Below are positions 21,547-24,961 of a DNA stretch of 24,961 bases, one piece after another. The stretch's first letter is position 1; each line of letters opens with the position of its first letter. The translations under genes and the position numbers were made by a program. Below the pieces are notes generated by a model that saw only the letters and a list, made by a program, of their open reading frames with translations, had not been told where the DNA came from and did not search any database. The DNA is taken from contig PEZH01000023.1 of assembly GCA_002774085.1 (NCBI GenBank), positions 1 to 24,961 of the forward strand. Direction: 5' to 3'. The DNA is from Candidatus Shapirobacteria bacterium CG09_land_8_20_14_0_10_38_17 (lineage in GTDB: Bacteria; Patescibacteriota; Microgenomatia; 0-14-0-10-38-17).

Positions 21547-21556
21547 AGCAAGCCCC

Positions 21557-21565
21557 TGCTATAAT
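21557..21565 (+). promoter_or_regulatory. Extended -10 promoter directly before the murI remnant
   Basis: TGCTATAAT gives TGN plus a perfect TATAAT (21560-21565). Again exactly 8 bases separate it from the ATG (21574), the same spacing as at murE. It overlaps the region just after the mraY stop and could drive murI-murD-ftsW as a leaderless transcript. Confidence 0.65.
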
Positions 21566-21573
21566 TAAGGTTA

Positions 21574-21990
21574 ATGAACAACAATCAGCCAATTGGCGTC
21601 CTCGATTCCGGAAGGGGAAGGATACCCTTAGTTGAAGAAGAGATGTTTAATCATCAAATCACCAAAATTATCGCCAAAGAATATCTCCAACCTCTTCTTA
21701 AGAAAAGAATAGACACCTTAGTTTTAGCTTGTACTCATTATCCGCTGCTAAAAAGGGCAATTAAAAAAACTGTCGGCAAACAAGTTGTTCTTATCAGTCC
21801 CGGTAAAATGACAGCAAAATCATTGGTTAAAAAATTTAAAAATAGAAAATTATCCTCTTATCAAAAAAGGGGAGATATTAAGCTCTATTTTACTGATTCA
21901 GATCTTCCCAACACTAAAGAAGTGGAAAAATACTTGGGTAAAAAAATATATAGTAGTAAAATTAGACAAGTTAGTCTTGATAAAATATGA
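21574..21990 (+). pseudogene. murI: Internally deleted glutamate racemase (MurI remnant)
   Basis: Only 138 residues remain of a family that usually has about 260. The first residues QPIGVLDSGRGR match the N-terminal IGVFDSGxGG of MurI. The sequence then jumps to IPLVEEEMF, which in full MurI lies about 150 residues later, followed by KEYLQPLLKKRIDTLVLACTHYPLL with the second catalytic Cys (C53). The segment with the first catalytic Cys (CNTA motif) and most of the N-terminal domain is gone, by a clean in-frame deletion. Racemase activity is therefore unlikely, although the frame is open and a -10 box precedes it. It overlaps murD by 4 bases, so it might persist because its translation is coupled to murD. 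Confidence 0.8.
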
Positions 21991-23399
21991 TCAGTTTTTC
22001 TCAAAAAAATGTCGCCATCTTGGGCTTAGGAATAGAAGGACAAGACATTTGCCGATTTCTTATAAAAAACCCACGACCTGACGGTCGGGGTTTTCGCTTT
22101 CTGGGAATAAAAAAGAAGGCAAAAATTACCGTCTTTGACCAAAAAACAGCCTCCGAATTAGGTAAAATCGTCAAAACGCTCAAGGGCAGGGGAGTTAAAT
22201 TTAAATTAGGCAAAAAATATTTAAAAAATGGCTTAGAAGGATTTGATATCATTTTTCGTTCTCCCGCTTTTAAAACATCTTTACCAGCAATTACTAAAGC
22301 TAAAAAGAAGGGGAGTAAAACATCGAGCGCTACCGAATTATTTTTCAAAACTTGCCCAGCCAAAATTATTGGTGTTACCGGCACCAAAGGCAAGGGAACC
22401 ACGAGCACTTTAATTTATAAAATCCTTAAAAGAGCAGGAAAAAGGGTATTTTTAGCCGGCAATATCGGCCAGCCAATGCTTACTCTATTGCCAAAATTAG
22501 ACCGAAAAAGCTGGGTAGTCTTAGAACTTTCCAGTTTCCAGCTCCAAGATCTAAATTTTAGTCCCCATATCGCCGTAGTTTTATTTATTACCTCCGAACA
22601 TCTCGATTATCACCACGACACTAAAGAGTATATTCGCGCTAAATCAAATATTGTCCGCCACCAAAATAAGAATGATCTGGCTATTTTAAACGCCGACAAT
22701 CCCACCTCATCTTCCTTTGCCCGCCTAACACCAGCAAAAATTCTTTATTTCAGCCGCCAGAAAAAAGTCAATGGGGCAACCACGATAAATGGAAAGATTA
22801 TCTTAGATAATAAAATAATTGGTCCTGTCAAAAATCTCAAACTAAGGGGCGAACACAACCGGGATAATATCAACGCCGCTATCACTACGGCTAATTCCAT
22901 AGGAATTAATAAAAAAATTATCAAAAAGGAGATCTTTTCTTTTAAGGGACTGGAACATCGTTTAGAATTAGTCACCACTATTAGAAAAATTAGTTTTTAC
23001 AACGATTCTTTTTCTACTACTCCGGAAACAGCCATTGCCGCCATAAGAGCCTTTAGGGAACCAATTATTTTAATTGCCGGTGGTTCAGAAAAGGGCTCCA
23101 ACTACAATCAATTAGGAAAAGAAATCAGTAAAAGTACTGTCAAAACTTTAATTTTAATTGGCTTAACCGCTAAACATATTAGAAAAGCGGTCAAATTAGC
23201 TAAATTTAAGGGAGAAATTATCTATCGTCCCGGGAGAATGGAAAAAATTGTTAAAATTGCTTTTCAAAAGGCAAAGCCCAATAGTGTTATTCTGCTTTCT
23301 CCGGCCTGCGCTTCTTTTGATATGTTTAAAAATTATAAAGACAGAGGCGATCAATTTAAGAAAAATGTTAAAAAAATTAATGAAGAAAAAACACTTTGA
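21987..23399 (+). CDS. murD: UDP-N-acetylmuramoyl-L-alanine-D-glutamate ligase MurD
   Basis: MurD ligates D-Glu to UDP-MurNAc-L-Ala with ATP. Unlike MurE and MurF here, it keeps its N-terminal Rossmann domain (KNVAILGLGIEGQDICRFL, 7-25). The P-loop is GVTGTKGKGTTS (129-140; more often GTNGKST). Further marks are LELSSFQL, ITSEHLDYH, YNDSFSTTPETAIAAI, ILIAGGSEKG and LLSPACASFDMFKNYKDRGDQF, the last a MurD signature. Residues 28-36 (NPRPDGRGF) and the following linker form an insertion of about 13 residues between the first helix and the KITVFDQ strand, encoded by a hairpin. The ATG overlaps the murI stop (ATGA). The 470 residues are a little long because of that insertion. Confidence 0.94.
   Translation: MISFSQKNVAILGLGIEGQDICRFLIKNPRPDGRGFRFLGIKKKAKITVFDQKTASELGKIVKTLKGRGVKFKLGKKYLKNGLEGFDIIFRSPAFKTSLPAITKAKKKGSKTSSATELFFKTCPAKIIGVTGTKGKGTTSTLIYKILKRAGKRVFLAGNIGQPMLTLLPKLDRKSWVVLELSSFQLQDLNFSPHIAVVLFITSEHLDYHHDTKEYIRAKSNIVRHQNKNDLAILNADNPTSSSFARLTPAKILYFSRQKKVNGATTINGKIILDNKIIGPVKNLKLRGEHNRDNINAAITTANSIGINKKIIKKEIFSFKGLEHRLELVTTIRKISFYNDSFSTTPETAIAAIRAFREPIILIAGGSEKGSNYNQLGKEISKSTVKTLILIGLTAKHIRKAVKLAKFKGEIIYRPGRMEKIVKIAFQKAKPNSVILLSPACASFDMFKNYKDRGDQFKKNVKKINEEKTL
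22066..22094. repeat. Hairpin element in frame within murD
   Basis: AAAACCC-A-CGACC and GGTCG-GGGTTTT pair over 12 bases with one bulged A and a TGAC loop. On the coding strand it reads NPRPDGRGF; the reverse strand can be read as KPRPSGRGF, so the element yields a similar peptide both ways. Confidence 0.75.
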
Positions 23400-24492
23400 C
23401 TGGCTACTTTTTACTTTAGTTATTTTTTTAAGCCTCTTTGGTCTTTTAATGATCGCTGACGCTTCCGCAGTAGTCGCTCAAAGAGATTTCGGCGATCAAT
23501 TTTATTACCTTAAAAAACAATCAATCTGGTTAGCATTAGGAATCGTCACTTTGTTGGGAGTTAGTAAAATCAACTATCAGTATTTTAAAAAGGCGGCTAT
23601 CCCCATTTTAGTTTTTAGCATCACTACCCTAATTGTAGTCTTAATCCCCGGTTTAGGTATCAAAAGATTAGGCGCCCAAAGATGGTTGGGGATAGGCACT
23701 TTCAGCTTCCAGCCATCAGAGATAGCTAAGTTAGCTTTAGTTTTATATGGCGCTTCTTTTTTGGCTAACAACCATTTTAAAAAGCAATCACCTCATCGCC
23801 TTTGGCCCTTTTTAATAATCAATGCCCTAATTGCTTCCTTAATAATTTTAGAACCTGACTTAGGAACAACAGTAACAATAGTCGCCATCGGTCTTGCCCT
23901 TTGTTTTTTAGCCGATGTTCCTTCTTGGAAACTGCTTATTTTTCTATGCGCCGCTTTAATATTAGCAGTGACACTCATCTTTTCCTCTACCTATCGGCAA
24001 GAACGATTACTGACTTTCTTAAAGCCAAATTACGATCCTCAAGGAGCTTCATATCATGTCCATCAAATTCTCTTGGCTTTAGGATCAGGCGGGCTATGGG
24101 GACAGGGAATAGGACAGGGAAAACAAAAATATGCCTATCTGCCGGAGGTAACCACGGATTCTATTTTCGCCATTATTGCCGAGGAGTTTGGTTTTGTTGG
24201 TGCCACCATATTCGTTATCACTCTTTCCCTTTTAATTTTTCGCTGTCTTTATCTCTCTAACCAAACACCTGATCAATTTGCTAAACTGTTAGTAGCTGGA
24301 GTAGGAGTTTGGCTTGGTTTTCAAGCTTTAATTAATTTAGGGTCGATGGTGGCCATTCTCCCTTTAACCGGAATCCCTCTGCCTTTAGTTTCTTATGGCG
24401 GCTCATCACTTTTAGTAACAATGACCGGATTAGGAATGGTCTTAAGCATATCCAGAGAAAGAGTGAGAAGAAAAAAAAGAAATGACAAATGA
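23380..24492 (+). CDS. ftsW: Septal peptidoglycan glycosyltransferase FtsW (SEDS family)
   Basis: FtsW polymerises lipid II at the septum with its partner FtsI. About ten TM segments begin at FDWLLFTLVIFLSLFGLLMI. SEDS marks: RLGAQRWLGIGTFSFQPSEIAKL, EPDLGTTVTIVAIG, GASYHVHQILLALGSGGLWGQGIGQGKQKYAYLPE, TDSIFAIIAEEFGFVGA and IPLPLVSYGGSSLLV. RodA is the alternative, but the cluster position after murD is that of ftsW. The ATG at 23380 is preferred (370 residues; 20-base overlap with murD) because it places the basic MKKKHFDW just before the first helix; ATG 23365 is close behind. The open frame back to 23248 only reads murD in another frame. murG and ftsQ do not follow in the window. Confidence 0.93.
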   Translation: MKKKHFDWLLFTLVIFLSLFGLLMIADASAVVAQRDFGDQFYYLKKQSIWLALGIVTLLGVSKINYQYFKKAAIPILVFSITTLIVVLIPGLGIKRLGAQRWLGIGTFSFQPSEIAKLALVLYGASFLANNHFKKQSPHRLWPFLIINALIASLIILEPDLGTTVTIVAIGLALCFLADVPSWKLLIFLCAALILAVTLIFSSTYRQERLLTFLKPNYDPQGASYHVHQILLALGSGGLWGQGIGQGKQKYAYLPEVTTDSIFAIIAEEFGFVGATIFVITLSLLIFRCLYLSNQTPDQFAKLLVAGVGVWLGFQALINLGSMVAILPLTGIPLPLVSYGGSSLLVTMTGLGMVLSISRERVRRKKRNDK

Positions 24493-24562
24493 ATAATGAC
24501 TAATGGCTAATAGGATTCCAAAATCCAAATTATAAATGACTAATGGACAATGACAAATAAAT

Positions 24563-24691
24563 ATGGAAATTAATAAATCGAAACTAAAAGAGAAATTAGC
24601 TCGCTTTAAAAAGGCTTGCCGAAATTTCATTTTCTTAATAATTTCTACGAGCCCCGCACCAGAACGGTGCAGGGCGAGTTGTTTCGGTTAA
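24563..24691 (+). other. Possible small or disrupted open frame
   Basis: ATG 24563 opens 42 codons beginning MEINKSKLKEKLARFKKACR, a lysine-rich helical start that looks gene-like. After FIFLIISTS the frame enters the hairpin at 24651-24675 and ends soon after. It may be the 5' end of a gene broken by a palindromic element, or chance. No family is recognised. Confidence 0.25.
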
Positions 24692-24744
24692 TTCTTATAA
24701 TCTCTAATATCTGTTTTGATATTTGTCCGCCAGCCGGCGGATTA

Positions 24745-24766
24745 CCAGCCTCGCCGGCTAGGCGGG
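24745..24766. repeat. 22-bp GC-rich unit, third copy
   Basis: Exact match to the units at 20354-20397. It is followed directly by GAATGAC-type sequence and GGCGATGATTT, also present after the REP at 20446, which makes this an apparent version of that block without REP. Confidence 0.85.
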
Positions 24767-24831
24767 AATGACGGCGATGATTTAACAATGTAGCAACTTA
24801 ACAATTCAACAAATGTAGCAATTGTTTTATT

Positions 24832-24954
24832 CGTCATTCTGGCTTGCTCTAGCCCTGTATCGAATGGTATAGGGTCCAGAATCCCCTTCTCATCGTCATC
24901 CTGATGAAAATCAGGATCATCTTAAGAAGATTCTGAATTAAATTCAGAATGACG
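24832..24954 (-). repeat. MITE-like element, copy D
   Basis: Reverse complement of copy C with one mismatch (C to T in GGTACAGGG). Identity continues to the last base of the window (24961), so the duplicated stretch probably extends further. Confidence 0.9.
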
Positions 24955-24961
24955 GTTAGCA

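Larger units (their letters stand above)
24493..24961. other. Repeat-filled region after ftsW
   Basis: It holds short slipped words (AATGACTAATGGCTAATA, AATGACTAATGGACAATGAC at 24497-24553), a small open frame at 24563, a hairpin GCCCCGCACC-AGAAC-GGTGCAGGGC (24651-24675), a CCGCC hairpin and the 22-bp GC-rich unit (24725-24766), ACAATTCAACAA filler, and a MITE-like element to the end. No confident gene is present. Confidence 0.55.

Noticed and set aside
22001..22408. 135-codon open frame opposite murD
   Set aside because: It lies entirely within conserved murD on the other strand and has no family resemblance; the RPSGRGF in it results from the hairpin symmetry.
23248..23379. ftsW start at 23248
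   Set aside because: This would be a 152-base overlap with murD; the extra residues are an out-of-frame reading of conserved murD sequence.
324..24492. Alternative genetic code with TGA as an amino acid
   Set aside because: TGA ends several genes at the expected family length (glyS, murD, ftsW and the sugar transferase), so the standard bacterial code is used.

Overview
The window (about 37-38% GC by eye, standard code with TGA used as stop) looks like a chromosome segment from a Candidate Phyla Radiation / Patescibacteria bacterium, probably of the Parcubacteria/Microgenomates kind. The reasons are the DUF4012 membrane protein, short versions of several Mur enzymes (MurE and MurF lack their N-terminal substrate domain), a REP-type transposase and intergenic gaps filled with palindromic repeats. 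TGA termination argues against the recoded Gracilibacteria/Absconditabacteria. No rRNA, tRNA, CRISPR array or phage gene was seen.

Layout. (1) 324-5665 is a tight, overlapping operon: a GT4 glycosyltransferase, mannose-1-phosphate guanylyltransferase, an undecaprenyl-phosphate sugar transferase, a DUF4012 membrane protein and a short RecO. The first three could make GDP-mannose, load the first sugar on a lipid carrier and extend it, as for a surface polysaccharide. (2) 6035-9030 holds glycyl-tRNA synthetase, an unrecognised one-TM protein and, on the minus strand, a REP-associated tyrosine transposase (RAYT) bracketed by its likely REP palindromes. (3) 9162-24492 is a division and cell wall (dcw) cluster, all on the plus strand: mraZ, rsmH, ftsL-like, ftsI, murE, murC, murB, murA, murF-like, mraY, an internally deleted murI, murD, ftsW. 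It covers most cytoplasmic steps from UDP-GlcNAc to lipid I plus the septal SEDS/PBP pair. murG, ddl, ftsQ, ftsA and ftsZ are not in the window.

The most unusual layer is structural. Nearly every gap carries hairpin-rich MITE-like elements with CGTCATTC.../...GAATGACG ends. Two copies are about 99% identical over 130 bp and lie in opposite orientation; another pair of about 100 bp brackets murA-murF in opposite orientation. Palindromic elements also sit in frame inside genes: rsmH, murD and murE (a perfect 36-bp palindrome equal to exactly 12 codons), with a perfect 30-bp palindrome in murF. The RAYT gene itself contains half of its REP sequence. I think this palindrome invasion of intergenic and coding DNA, with a resident RAYT and an apparent empty/filled REP site, is the best candidate for something undescribed.

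Other points: a probable MraZ operator (three TGG repeats at 10-bp period over the mra promoter), two extended -10 promoters placed 8 bases before a start codon (predicted leaderless murE and murI mRNAs), a MurA with Asp in place of the fosfomycin-target Cys, and a MurI lacking its first catalytic cysteine.
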